Made by a program: the position numbers and the translations under genes. The notes below the pieces were generated by a model, which did no database searches, was not told where the DNA came from, and saw only the letters and a list, made by a program, of their open reading frames with translations. This document shows positions 1 through 7,586 of a stretch of 64,000 nucleotides of DNA, one piece after another (the stretch's first letter is position 1; every line of letters begins with the position of its first letter). Source of the DNA: Kribbella rubisoli (GTDB taxonomy: Bacteria > Actinomycetota > Actinomycetes > Propionibacteriales > Kribbellaceae); the NCBI RefSeq assembly GCF_004217145.1, contig NZ_SHKR01000012.1, positions 124,001-188,000 on the forward strand, read 5' to 3'.

Positions 1-704
1 GCCTCGGGCACGAACGCGGTCCAGTTGCCGTTCTCGGCGATGACCCGCGTGCCCTCCTTGCGCTCGGCCGCCAGGACATCGGCGAACAAGTTGCTGCCAG
101 CAACGTCCTGGTGCTCGCGGGCGCGCGCCATCAAGGTCCGCATCCGCGGCGGGAGGAACGGGTAGGCGTAGATCTGGCCGTGTGGGTGGCTGAGTGTGAC
201 GCCGATCTCCCGGCCGCGGTTCTCGAACGGGAAGACCAGTTCGACGTCGTCGCGGGCGCCGAGCTCGGCGGTCCGGTCGGCCCAGGCGTCGACGACCAGG
301 CGGGCCTGGCCCTGGGACAGATCGGTGAACGACTGGTTGTGGTCGCTGGTGAAGCAGACCACCTCGGTGCGGCCCGGTCCGGCGAACGACGGGAACCGGT
401 TCTCGAACACGACGACGTTGTAGTCGTGATCCGGGATCTCGGTCGGTTTGCCCGGCCGGCTCGCATCCAGCGGGCACTCGTCGGCCGGCGGCAGGTACGT
501 CCGGGTGTTGCGGTGGGTGGCGTAGGTGATCACGTCGCCGGTCAGCGGGTCGGTGCGCAGGTCGACCTGCGGTTGCGGGGCGGGCAGGCCGCGGGTGTCC
601 TCGAGCGGCACCCGCACCGGCGTGTCGGCGGGGTCGTAGTAGATCAGCTCGCGTCCGTCCGACAGTTTGGTGTCGGTCCGGCGTACGCCGCGGGGTGTTT
701 TCAT
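1..704 (-). CDS. galT: Galactose-1-phosphate uridylyltransferase, 3' end cut by window
   Basis: Leloir pathway enzyme that exchanges galactose-1-P and UDP-glucose for UDP-galactose and glucose-1-P. About 234 N-terminal residues are present and the frame is open to the window edge. Visible family motifs are a stretch reading VVVFENRFPSF, the ENRGREIGVTLSHPHGQIYA segment that carries the catalytic HPH triad (the middle histidine is uridylylated in known GalT), and KEGTRVIAENGNW further on. The ATG at 704 follows a GGGAGGG ribosome site about 7 bases away. The gene is divergent from the CNNM gene. The missing C-terminal third should lie to the left of the window. Confidence 0.93.
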   Translation of the reverse strand, partial: MKTPRGVRRTDTKLSDGRELIYYDPADTPVRVPLEDTRGLPAPQPQVDLRTDPLTGDVITYATHRNTRTYLPPADECPLDASRPGKPTEIPDHDYNVVVFENRFPSFAGPGRTEVVCFTSDHNQSFTDLSQGQARLVVDAWADRTAELGARDDVELVFPFENRGREIGVTLSHPHGQIYAYPFLPPRMRTLMARAREHQDVAGSNLFADVLAAERKEGTRVIAENGNWTAFVPE

Positions 705-871
705 CGTGTGACCCTCCCGGCCGTACGACGCGTCCGGCCAGGAATCATCGTAAACCAACAAACTCGAACAAGCACGGTAGCCCGGGCGGCCGGTAGTCTT
801 GGTCAATGGACGACCACGCCCAACGCCCGCCCTCTCGTGATCTGTCGAGAGGGCGCTAGGAAATCCCACCC

Positions 872-2197
872 ATGAACGAAACCCTGCTACTGAACATCGT
901 TCTGATTCTGGTCTTCGTGATGATCGGCGGCGTTTTCGCCGCTGCGGAAATGGCCCTCGTGTCGCTGCGGGAGAGCCAGCTGAAGGCCCTTTCGCACCGC
1001 GGGAAGCGCGGCGAGACCGTCGCCAAGGTCGCCGCCAACCCGAACCGGTTCCTGTCCGCCGTGCAGATCGGCGTGACCCTGATGGGCTTCCTGTCCGCCG
1101 CGTTCGGTGGCGCGACGCTCGCCGACAGCCTCTCGCCGCACCTGCAGAAGCTCGGCCTGCCCGAGGGCCTGGCCGACACCGTTGCGCTGATCCTGATCAC
1201 GATCCTGATCTCGTACGTCTCGATCGTGATCGGCGAGCTCGCCGCCAAACGGCTCGCGCTGCAGCGGGCCGAGACCTTCGCGCTCGGCCTGGCCCCGCTG
1301 GTCGACCGGATCGCCTCCGGCGCACGGCCGGTGATCTGGCTGCTGTCGAAGTCGACCGACCTGGTGGTCCGTGCGCTCGGCGGAGACCCGAACGCCAACC
1401 GCGAGGTGATGTCCGACGAGGAGCTCCGCGACCTGGTCTCGGCGCACGAGTCGCTCGGCGAGGAGGAGCGCAAGATCGTCGACGACGTCTTCGAGGCCGG
1501 CAGCCGGCAGTTGCGCGAGGTGATGCTGCCGCGGACCGAGGTGGACTTCCTCGACGGCGAGATGCCGGCGTACAAGGCGGTGAAGTTCGCCGCCGAGCGG
1601 CCGCACTCGCGGTACCCGGTGACGAACGGCTCGGCTGACGACATCGTCGGGTTCGTCCACGTCCGGGACCTGTTCGACCCCGCGGTGGCGTCCCGCTCGG
1701 TCCGGGTCGGCGACCTCGCGCGCGACGTACTCATGCTGCCGGACACCGCGAAGCTGCTGCCGACACTGACCGAGATGCGCCGCCGCAGCACCCACCTCGC
1801 GATCGTCCTCGACGAGTACGGCGGCACGGCCGGCATCGTCACGCTCGAGGACCTGGTCGAGGAGCTGATCGGCGACATCAAGGACGAGTACGACGAGGAA
1901 GCGGCCGAGACGACCCGCCTGGGCGGCGGCGACATCGTCGTCGACGGCCTGCTGAACCTCGACGATTTCGCCGACGCCACCACGATCGAGCTGCCCGACG
2001 GCCCCTACGAGACCGTCGGCGGTTTCCTCGCCGCCCAACTCGGGAAGGTCCCGTCGACCGGCGACGAGGTCCGCTTCGGCGTCTACACCATGACTGTCAC
2101 CGAGATGGACGGCCGCCGGGTCGCCCGGGTCCGCCTGCACCGGATCAAACCGGAAGCGGAGCAGGCCGAGCCTCCAGCACCCGCTGTCGAGCAATGA
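872..2197 (+). CDS. CNNM/CorC-HlyC family membrane protein with CBS domains
   Basis: 441 residues. The order is an N-terminal DUF21/CNNM membrane domain with about four hydrophobic segments (residues 5-190), a paired CBS domain (about 205-330) containing the typical DEYGGTAGIVTLEDLVEEL stretch, and a C-terminal CorC_HlyC domain (about 345-425). Family members are implicated in magnesium/cobalt homeostasis at the cytoplasmic membrane; the older name hemolysin C is misleading. The ATG at 872 starts directly with a hydrophobic helix. The 3' end overlaps the convergent MFS gene by 53 bases (2145-2197), so the C-terminal tail of each is encoded on opposite strands of the same DNA. Confidence 0.92.
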   Translation: MNETLLLNIVLILVFVMIGGVFAAAEMALVSLRESQLKALSHRGKRGETVAKVAANPNRFLSAVQIGVTLMGFLSAAFGGATLADSLSPHLQKLGLPEGLADTVALILITILISYVSIVIGELAAKRLALQRAETFALGLAPLVDRIASGARPVIWLLSKSTDLVVRALGGDPNANREVMSDEELRDLVSAHESLGEEERKIVDDVFEAGSRQLREVMLPRTEVDFLDGEMPAYKAVKFAAERPHSRYPVTNGSADDIVGFVHVRDLFDPAVASRSVRVGDLARDVLMLPDTAKLLPTLTEMRRRSTHLAIVLDEYGGTAGIVTLEDLVEELIGDIKDEYDEEAAETTRLGGGDIVVDGLLNLDDFADATTIELPDGPYETVGGFLAAQLGKVPSTGDEVRFGVYTMTVTEMDGRRVARVRLHRIKPEAEQAEPPAPAVEQ

Positions 2198-3398
2198 CGA
2201 CGAGCCCGCCGACGACGTAGCCGAGGCCCTGGAAGACGAGGACCGGGATGATGCCGACGGCGTCGCCGAGGAAGCCGGCCGCGGTGATGCCGATCAGCAC
2301 CGCGACGCTCTCGGCGGCGCCGACCGCGCCGTAGATGCGGCCGCGGGTGCCGTCGACGGTGAGGTTCTGGAAGACGGTCATCATCCCGGCGACCGTGAGC
2401 GCGCCGGGCAGCCCGACGACGATCATGCAGACGAACGCGGGGATCACGCTGTCCGACGCCAGCGGGTAGAGGAACAGCGTGATGTCGATCAGGCCGAAGG
2501 CGAGGGCGCCGATGCCCCACAGCCTGGCGGCCGGCCAGCGCGAGCCGATCGCCGCGGCGACCAGACCGCCGACGATCCCGCCGACCGCTTGCGAGGAGAC
2601 GATCAGGCCGTACACCTTCCCGTCGCCGCCGATCTGGGAGCTGACGAACGGCGCGAACAGCGTGCTCATGATCCCCTCGCCGACACCGGTGACCATGCAG
2701 AAGACGAAGAACAGCCGGATCGCCGGGCCGGCGACGCACAGCCGCAGCCCTTCGGTCCACTCTTCTTTGAGGCGCTTGATCGCGCCGCCGGCGGTCTGCT
2801 CCGCGTTCTCCGGCCGGACCTGGCGGTGCCGCATGCGCGCGACCAGCACGACAGCGATCAGGAACGTCGCGGCATCGCCGAGCGCGAGCAGCGTGAGCCC
2901 GCCGGCGGCCGCGAGGACACCGCCGAGCGCTGCGCCGATGAGCCGGGCGAGGTCACGGATCTGACTGTTGAGTGCGTTCGCCGTCACGAGTTGCTCGTCG
3001 TTGACCAGCACGGGGACCAGTGACTGCTCGGCCGGCTGGAAGAACTGCTGTAGACAGCTCTGCGCCAGCACGACGCCGTACACGATCCAGATCTTGCTCT
3101 CGTCGTTCACCGCGATCAGCGGTAGGAGGACAACCGCGTTGAGGATGTTGGTCACGATCATCGTGGTCCGCTGGTTCCAGCGGTCGACGAAGACGCCGGC
3201 CAGCGAGCCGAGGACGACGGCCGGGAGGAACGACGCCAGCAGCAGTCCACCGCTTGCCAGCGTGGAGCCGGTCAGCACGTACACCTGGAACGCGAGACCG
3301 GTCCGCAGCAGCCAGTCGCCGATCAGCGAGATCAGGCCGGCGCTCAGCATCAGGCGGTAGTCGCGCTGCCGGGCAAGGACGCCCCACAAGTCCTTCAT
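2145..3398 (-). CDS. MFS transporter (drug/efflux type)
   Basis: 417 residues with about twelve hydrophobic segments. A loop 2-3 motif (GVFVDRWNQRTTM) resembles the MFS signature A. The family exports small molecules by proton antiport; the substrate is unknown. It lies 3 bases downstream of the ArsR-type regulator gene on the same strand, so the two are almost certainly one operon, a common arrangement for a repressor and the exporter it controls. The C-terminal coding end overlaps the convergent CNNM gene. Probably the inner-membrane efflux arm of a small-molecule response. Confidence 0.9.
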   Translation of the reverse strand: MKDLWGVLARQRDYRLMLSAGLISLIGDWLLRTGLAFQVYVLTGSTLASGGLLLASFLPAVVLGSLAGVFVDRWNQRTTMIVTNILNAVVLLPLIAVNDESKIWIVYGVVLAQSCLQQFFQPAEQSLVPVLVNDEQLVTANALNSQIRDLARLIGAALGGVLAAAGGLTLLALGDAATFLIAVVLVARMRHRQVRPENAEQTAGGAIKRLKEEWTEGLRLCVAGPAIRLFFVFCMVTGVGEGIMSTLFAPFVSSQIGGDGKVYGLIVSSQAVGGIVGGLVAAAIGSRWPAARLWGIGALAFGLIDITLFLYPLASDSVIPAFVCMIVVGLPGALTVAGMMTVFQNLTVDGTRGRIYGAVGAAESVAVLIGITAAGFLGDAVGIIPVLVFQGLGYVVGGLVVIARQRVLEARPAPLPV

Positions 3399-3401
3399 CT
3401 G

Positions 3402-3992
3402 CTACTCCTCGGGCGAGATCGTGACGATCTGGGTGAATGAGACGTGCCGGCTGCCCGGCGGGCGGGTGGACTTGTCGTCGATCGGCCGCTCGTCGATCCA
3501 GCGCTGCAGCAACGCGTCGACCTGGCCGACGAGCTCGGTCAGCTCCTCGGCGGTCAGGTAGAACCCGCTCTGGCCGATGCCCGAGTTGTCCCGCCAAGCT
3601 GCGTCCTCGGTCTGCCGTTGCTGCTGCCACTGGCTCAACCGCTCGAGCGCCCGCTCGGCCAGCAGTTGCTCGAGTACGTCGGCCGCCGCGGCGCCTTCCG
3701 GTGTCCGCGCCGCATCACGCCACGACTGCGACGTCGACACCAACCGCCACGGCCGCTCGCGGTTGTCCTTCCCCGGAGCCGGCTCGACGAAGTCGTACTT
3801 CGCCAGCTGCCGCAGGTGATGCGACGCCAGCGCCTGACTGATCCCGAGCCGCCGCGCCGCATCGGCCGCGGTCATCGGCCCCTCCCGCCCGAGCAACGAC
3901 TGCAGATCCAGCCGCACCGGATGCGCCATCGCCCGAATCGCCAACGGATCATCCAGCAACCGCGCCCGCCGCGAATCCTTCTCCAAAGACAT
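3402..3992 (-). CDS. ArsR-type winged-helix regulator
   Basis: 196 residues. The N-terminal winged helix (about residues 17-75) reads DPLAIRAMAHPVRLDL then AARRLGISQALASHHLRQL, typical of ArsR/GntR-like HTH_20 regulators. There is no cysteine metal site, so it probably senses an organic ligand through its C-terminal half (about residues 100-180). First gene of an operon with the MFS exporter. The ATG at 3992 appears to coincide with the transcription start (see promoter 3999-4027) and no ribosome site precedes it, so the mRNA is probably leaderless. Two identical 10-base repeats at the promoter suggest self-repression. Confidence 0.88.
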   Translation of the reverse strand: MSLEKDSRRARLLDDPLAIRAMAHPVRLDLQSLLGREGPMTAADAARRLGISQALASHHLRQLAKYDFVEPAPGKDNRERPWRLVSTSQSWRDAARTPEGAAAADVLEQLLAERALERLSQWQQQRQTEDAAWRDNSGIGQSGFYLTAEELTELVGQVDALLQRWIDERPIDDKSTRPPGSRHVSFTQIVTISPEE

Positions 3993-4042
3993 GCTTGGAA
4001 TATGCGCCGGCCTGAATCAGATGTCAAGCCATTGCTTGGAAT
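3992..4042 (-). promoter_or_regulatory. Leaderless promoter and repeated operator of ArsR-type/MFS operon
   Basis: On the minus strand there is a consensus -35 TTGACA (4027-4022), a 17-base spacer and a -10 CATATT (4004-3999). Six bases then separate the -10 from the ATG at 3992, which would put +1 on or next to the start codon. The direct repeat TGCTTGGAAT (plus-strand reading) occurs exactly at 3992-4001, over the -10 and start, and at 4033-4042, just upstream of -35. The copies are 41 bases (about four helical turns) apart, as expected for two operator sites on one DNA face. Confidence 0.7.
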
Positions 4043-4080
4043 CACCTGTCTGCCCATCCGGTCCGCCAAACCCCGCGGAC

Positions 4081-4167
4081 GTCTCAGGGGTCAACCTCGC
4101 AGGTGGTCGGTTTCGCACCCGGATTCTGGGTCCGCAACCGACAACCTCGGGGGTTGACCCCTGAGAC
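4081..4167. repeat. Dispersed palindromic repeat, copy 1
   Basis: Long imperfect inverted repeat in the gap between the ArsR-type gene and the alpha/beta hydrolase gene. The outer 16 bases (GTCTCAGGGGTCAACC and complement) pair perfectly; pairing continues with a few mismatches to a TCGGTT block, and ACCC/GGGT pairs close the loop. The right arm (4146-4167) is identical over 22 bases to the left arm of a second element at 53380-53401. There is no U-tract. It could act as a terminator for the minus-strand hydrolase gene or be a REP-like mobile palindrome. Confidence 0.75.
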
Positions 4168-4194
4168 GAACCGGGCGAGAGGCGCGGTGGTGGG

Positions 4195-5037
4195 CTAGCC
4201 GGTCTGCTCTCGGATCCACTCCAGGGCGGGCTCGGCCTGGGTGAGGACAGAGACGTGGCCGAGGTTCTGGTGAAGCTCGAGTTCGGCGGTTGGCAGGTTG
4301 GCGGACAGCCATTTGCCGTGTGAGCAGGGGATGATGCCGTCGGCGGTGCCGTGGACGAGCAGGGTCGGTGCGGTGATCGTGGCCGGGTCGCAGCCCCAGT
4401 CCAGGACATAGGAACGGTCGTCGTCGATCACGCCGTCGGGGCCGTTGGGCATGGCGTTGTCACCGGCGACCGAGCCGAGCCAGCCCCATGGACCGTCGAA
4501 CAGCGCGATGTCGCTCGCGGTGAACTCCGGGTCGTACTCAACACCTGATGTCTCGTGCCGCACCTTCGCATCCCGCCCCGCGGCGGCTGCGTGGAGCGAA
4601 GCGAGCCCGGACGCGACCATGCCGTCGTACCAGTCGAGACCTGAGGCGTCGTACGGCGCGATCGCGGCGAACGTGGCGACGGCCTCCACCCGTTCACGCA
4701 GGATCGCGGCAGACGCGAGGGCGAACGAGCCGCCGCCGGAGTACCCCATCAGCGCGAACGTGCCGATCCCGAGCGTGTCCAGGACCGTGGTCAGATCGGC
4801 CGCCACCGACGCCATCGTGCGGCCCGGCGCCGCGGTCGATCCGCCGTACCCGGGCCGGTCGAACGAGATCCACCGGATGCCGAGCCACTCACCCGCGTCG
4901 AACAGCGGCGCCGGTGGGACGCCGAGGTTCGGCGTGCCGTGATGCCACACCACGGCGAGGCGTCCGTCGTCGCCCGGGGCGCTGTCGTACCCGTGCAGGA
5001 TCCGCCCGTCGGCCAGGCGGAAGTCGATCTCGTCCAT
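4195..5037 (-). CDS. Alpha/beta hydrolase
   Basis: About 280 residues of alpha/beta-hydrolase fold. The nucleophile elbow is GYSGGGS (Ser near residue 100), the acid is in HGTADGIIP (Asp near 234) and the base is in NLGHVS (His near 262). An HHGTPN oxyanion-hole region lies near residue 32. Cytosolic; substrate cannot be predicted. The chosen ATG at 5037 starts MDEIDFRLADG; a GTG nine bases upstream (5046) is in frame, and the longer frame reaching 5397 would overlap the divergent YCII gene. No clear ribosome site. It is read toward the repeat at 4081-4167. Confidence 0.85.
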   Translation of the reverse strand: MDEIDFRLADGRILHGYDSAPGDDGRLAVVWHHGTPNLGVPPAPLFDAGEWLGIRWISFDRPGYGGSTAAPGRTMASVAADLTTVLDTLGIGTFALMGYSGGGSFALASAAILRERVEAVATFAAIAPYDASGLDWYDGMVASGLASLHAAAAGRDAKVRHETSGVEYDPEFTASDIALFDGPWGWLGSVAGDNAMPNGPDGVIDDDRSYVLDWGCDPATITAPTLLVHGTADGIIPCSHGKWLSANLPTAELELHQNLGHVSVLTQAEPALEWIREQTG

Positions 5038-5133
5038 GCCGTTCACGATAAATCGTCGAAATGTCGAGTGCTCCGGATCGTGTCCGACCTCTGCTGCGAA
5101 GATCCTCTTCAGATCCCGAAAGGATGCCCGAAC

Positions 5134-5517
5134 ATGAAGTACCTGCTGCTGATTCACAGCAACCCGATCACCTGGGGCCACCCGTCCTTCCTGAACACCG
5201 AGGAAGGCAAGCGACTCCCCAAGAAGGCCCGCGACGCCCTCGCCGCCCAGCTCAACAACCTCCTGAACGAGATCGACGCGTCGGGCGAGCTGATCAACGC
5301 GGTCCCGCTGGACCCGCCGGCGAAGACCCGCGTAGTCCGAGTCCGCGAAGGCATCCGCGCCACCACGGACGGCCCGTACTCCGAGGCGAAGGAGCAACTG
5401 GCCGGCGTCTTCCTGATCGACGTCAGGAGCCCCGAGCGCGCCGAGGAGATCGCAGCAACGATCCCCGAAGCCGAGTTCGTCGCGGTAGAAGTCCGCCCGG
5501 TCTCGGTCTTCGACTGA
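5134..5517 (+). CDS. YCII/DGPF-domain protein
   Basis: 127 residues of the YCII-related family, with the diagnostic TTDGPYSEAKEQLAGVFLIDV-type segment beginning near residue 80 and a MKYLLLIH start. Family members are small dimeric alpha-beta proteins of unknown function, often encoded next to ECF sigma factors; no sigma factor is adjacent here. The ATG at 5134 follows AAAGGA about 10 bases upstream. The longer in-frame region from 4939 is non-coding shadow over the divergent hydrolase. A perfect 15-bp hairpin lies 6 bases after the stop. Confidence 0.88.
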   Translation: MKYLLLIHSNPITWGHPSFLNTEEGKRLPKKARDALAAQLNNLLNEIDASGELINAVPLDPPAKTRVVRVREGIRATTDGPYSEAKEQLAGVFLIDVRSPERAEEIAATIPEAEFVAVEVRPVSVFD

Positions 5518-5522
5518 CGTAC

Positions 5523-5557
5523 TGCGGTCAGCCCCACCCAGCGTGGGGCTGACCGCA
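5523..5557. terminator. Bidirectional hairpin terminator
   Basis: A perfect 15-bp stem (TGCGGTCAGCCCCAC and its complement) with a 5-base CCAGC loop sits between the YCII stop at 5517 and the convergent kinase stop at 5560. No T-run follows, as is common for high-GC actinobacterial terminators. It would serve both convergent genes. Confidence 0.75.
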
Positions 5558-5559
5558 CT

Positions 5560-6558
5560 TCAGCGTTCGACGAGGCGGGAGTGGTTTGCCGTTGTGGCGA
5601 GGGTTGGGTCGAGGGCGCCGAGGGCCAGCCAGGTGGCGCCGCCTACGCCGTCCCGGGCGGTGAGGACCTCGCCGGCGAAGTGCTGGCGGATGAGTTGGCC
5701 GACCGGGGAGGACTCGCCGGCAACGCTGCCCGCGAGCACCATCGGGCCTTGGTCCGAGGTGGTCTTCAGGCGGGCGACTGTTTCTGTGAGCAGTTCGGCT
5801 GCGCGTTTCACCAGTCCGCGGGCGGTTTCGTCATCCTGTGCGTACGCCGCGATGACGGCCGGAGCCAATTCGGCGAGCAGGACCGGTGGCCGGCTGTTGA
5901 CCGTCCTCACCAGATCGTCGCGCAGCGCGTCGTACCCTTCACGTTCTGCAACGGAGTGCTGATCCCGATCGGGCAGGACTGTTTGTACGACGGTCTGCTC
6001 GAGCAGGCCGAGCGGCTCGCGAAGGTCGAGAGCTTGCAACACACTGCGCACAGCCTCCCGGCCGAGCCAGAAACCGGACCCCTCGTCGCCCAGCAGCCAG
6101 CCGTGCCCGCCGACGGTCCGCACGAGTTGGTGATCGCGGACCAGTCCGACGTTGCTGCCGGTGCCCGCGATCAGCACGATTCCGTCCGGCTGCGGCGTAC
6201 CTGAGGCGAACGCGACCTCGAGATCGCCGATGTAGTCGGGGGCCACGGTGAGGCCGGCGCCGGTCCAGGCCTCGTCGAACCGGGCTGCCACGTCGGGCCG
6301 CCCGAGGGCCGAGCCGCCGGCCATGCCGACCACAGCGGCCTTGACCTCGGATGCGTCCAGCCCGGCGAGGGCCGCGTGAAGCGCCTGACCGAAGTTGGCC
6401 GCCGCGCTTGCCGGATGACTGGTCGGGTTTCCGCCCGCGGCGGCACCGCGACCGACTACGTTGCCCTCGGAGTCCGCGATCACGATCCGGGTGGAGGTGC
6501 CGCCGAGGTCGCCGCCCAGGACCAGCGGTCCGGCCGGCGGGGAGCCTTCGACCGACAT
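5560..6558 (-). CDS. BadF/BadG-type kinase, probable N-acetylglucosamine kinase
   Basis: About 332 residues of the BadF/BadG/BcrA ATPase fold (ASKHA superfamily). The phosphate-1 loop GGDLGGTSTRIVI is near the N terminus, a second glycine loop GIVLIAGTGSNVGL near residue 128, and GGHGWLLGDEGSGFWLG near 150. Animal and bacterial relatives with this layout phosphorylate GlcNAc. The ATG at 6558 (MSVEG) has GGAG 8 bases upstream; the longer TTG start at 6564 would lie too close to that site. Divergent from the NagS-like SIS gene and close to an NgcE-like binding protein, which supports an aminosugar role. The exact sugar is inferred. Confidence 0.82.
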   Translation of the reverse strand: MSVEGSPPAGPLVLGGDLGGTSTRIVIADSEGNVVGRGAAAGGNPTSHPASAAANFGQALHAALAGLDASEVKAAVVGMAGGSALGRPDVAARFDEAWTGAGLTVAPDYIGDLEVAFASGTPQPDGIVLIAGTGSNVGLVRDHQLVRTVGGHGWLLGDEGSGFWLGREAVRSVLQALDLREPLGLLEQTVVQTVLPDRDQHSVAEREGYDALRDDLVRTVNSRPPVLLAELAPAVIAAYAQDDETARGLVKRAAELLTETVARLKTTSDQGPMVLAGSVAGESSPVGQLIRQHFAGEVLTARDGVGGATWLALGALDPTLATTANHSRLVER

Positions 6559-6761
6559 ACGCAATGCTCCAAACTGCTCAAAAGAGCCTATTTACAAGCA
6601 CAAAGAAATCACGCGACGGTCCCGATCCGTGGAGATCACAGGGATGAGCCTTGACTTTAGCTGCCAGTTGAGAAAAGTTCTGTCCAGCAAACCGCAAACT
6701 TGCGCACTTGTCGGCACCCGGAGTGTCGCAGCCAGCAGATTAGTCGAGGGGTGGGCCGCTG
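6559..6761. promoter_or_regulatory. Divergent aminosugar control region
   Basis: This 203-base gap is conspicuously less GC-rich than its surroundings. It contains the small palindrome GCTC-AAAA-GAGC near the kinase start and a possible -35 TTGACT at 6651-6656 for the SIS gene, with no convincing -10. The two genes read away from it, so it must hold both promoters. No match to the DasR consensus palindrome (TGGTCTAGACCA-like) was seen. Confidence 0.45.
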
Positions 6762-7553
6762 ATGGCCAGCAGTAAGCACGGGGGATCCGGGGACACGAGC
6801 GGTGTGAGTGCACAGTCCTACGTGCACACGCTGACCCCGATTCTGGCCGCGGTGACCGAGCAGATCGACGGGCCGATCCAGCAGGCCGCCGACCTGATGA
6901 CCGAGTCCTTGCGTGCCGACGGCGTGATCCAGGCGTTCGGCTCCGGACACTCCGAGGCGCTCGCGATGGAGATCGCCGGTCGCGCCGGCGGCCTGATCGC
7001 GACCAACCGGATCGCGCTGCGGGACCTCGTCCTGCTCGGCGGCGAACCGCGGGAGCTGCTGCGCAGTGCGGAGCTCGAGCGCGACCCGAAGTACTCCCGC
7101 AAGCTCTACGAGCTGTCCGCGGCGCGGTCGGGCGACCTGTTCGTGATCGCCTCCAACTCCGGCGTGAACGGCTCGATCGTCGAGCTCGCGAGTGTGGTGA
7201 AGGAGAAGGGCCACCCGCTGATCGCGATCACCTCGATGCAGCACACCGGCGGGATGGACTCCCGGCACCCGTCCGGCAAGAAGCTGATCGACTTCGCGGA
7301 CGTGGTGCTCGACAACCACGCGCCGTACGGCGACTCCGTGCTCGACCTGCCCGACGGCGGCGGCAAGGTCTGCGCGGTCTCGTCGATCACCGCCGCTCTG
7401 ATCGCACAGATGCTGGTCGCCGAGGTGCTGCGCCGGATGACTGATGCCGGCGAGACCCCGCCGGTCTACCTGTCCGCGAACATCCCCGGCGGCGATGAGC
7501 ACAACCACGCTCTCGAAGCACGCTACGAGGGCCGCATCCGTCGTACTGCCTGA
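6762..7553 (+). CDS. SIS-domain protein of the UPF0309/NagS type
   Basis: Up to 263 residues; a single SIS sugar-isomerase domain covers most of it. Visible motifs include VIQAFGSGHSEALAMEIAGR (phospho-sugar-binding loop) and VIASNSGVNGSIVELA. UPF0309 proteins are related to MurQ etherase, and a Streptomyces member has been described as a GlcNAc-6-phosphate dehydratase (NagS). The role here is inferred from that and from the divergent GlcNAc-type kinase, which would make the substrate. The start is uncertain: ATG 6762 has GAGGGG rather far upstream, while GTG 6804 (MSAQSYVH) has GGGGA about 9 bases upstream and gives the more usual N terminus. Confidence 0.82.
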   Translation: MASSKHGGSGDTSGVSAQSYVHTLTPILAAVTEQIDGPIQQAADLMTESLRADGVIQAFGSGHSEALAMEIAGRAGGLIATNRIALRDLVLLGGEPRELLRSAELERDPKYSRKLYELSAARSGDLFVIASNSGVNGSIVELASVVKEKGHPLIAITSMQHTGGMDSRHPSGKKLIDFADVVLDNHAPYGDSVLDLPDGGGKVCAVSSITAALIAQMLVAEVLRRMTDAGETPPVYLSANIPGGDEHNHALEARYEGRIRRTA

Positions 7554-7586
7554 ACCGGAGCCACTCCGAGGTAATAGCCTGCCGGG

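Noticed and set aside
4081..4167. CRISPR-like repeat
   Set aside because: Only two copies in the window, 49 kb apart, with no regular spacers.
4939..5133. Longer YCII protein starting at 4939
   Set aside because: The added region is antisense to the hydrolase start and lacks homology; MKYLLLIH is the family start with a good ribosome site.
6559..6761. DasR operator between the kinase and SIS genes
   Set aside because: No palindrome close to TGGTCTAGACCA was found, so regulation by DasR is not claimed.
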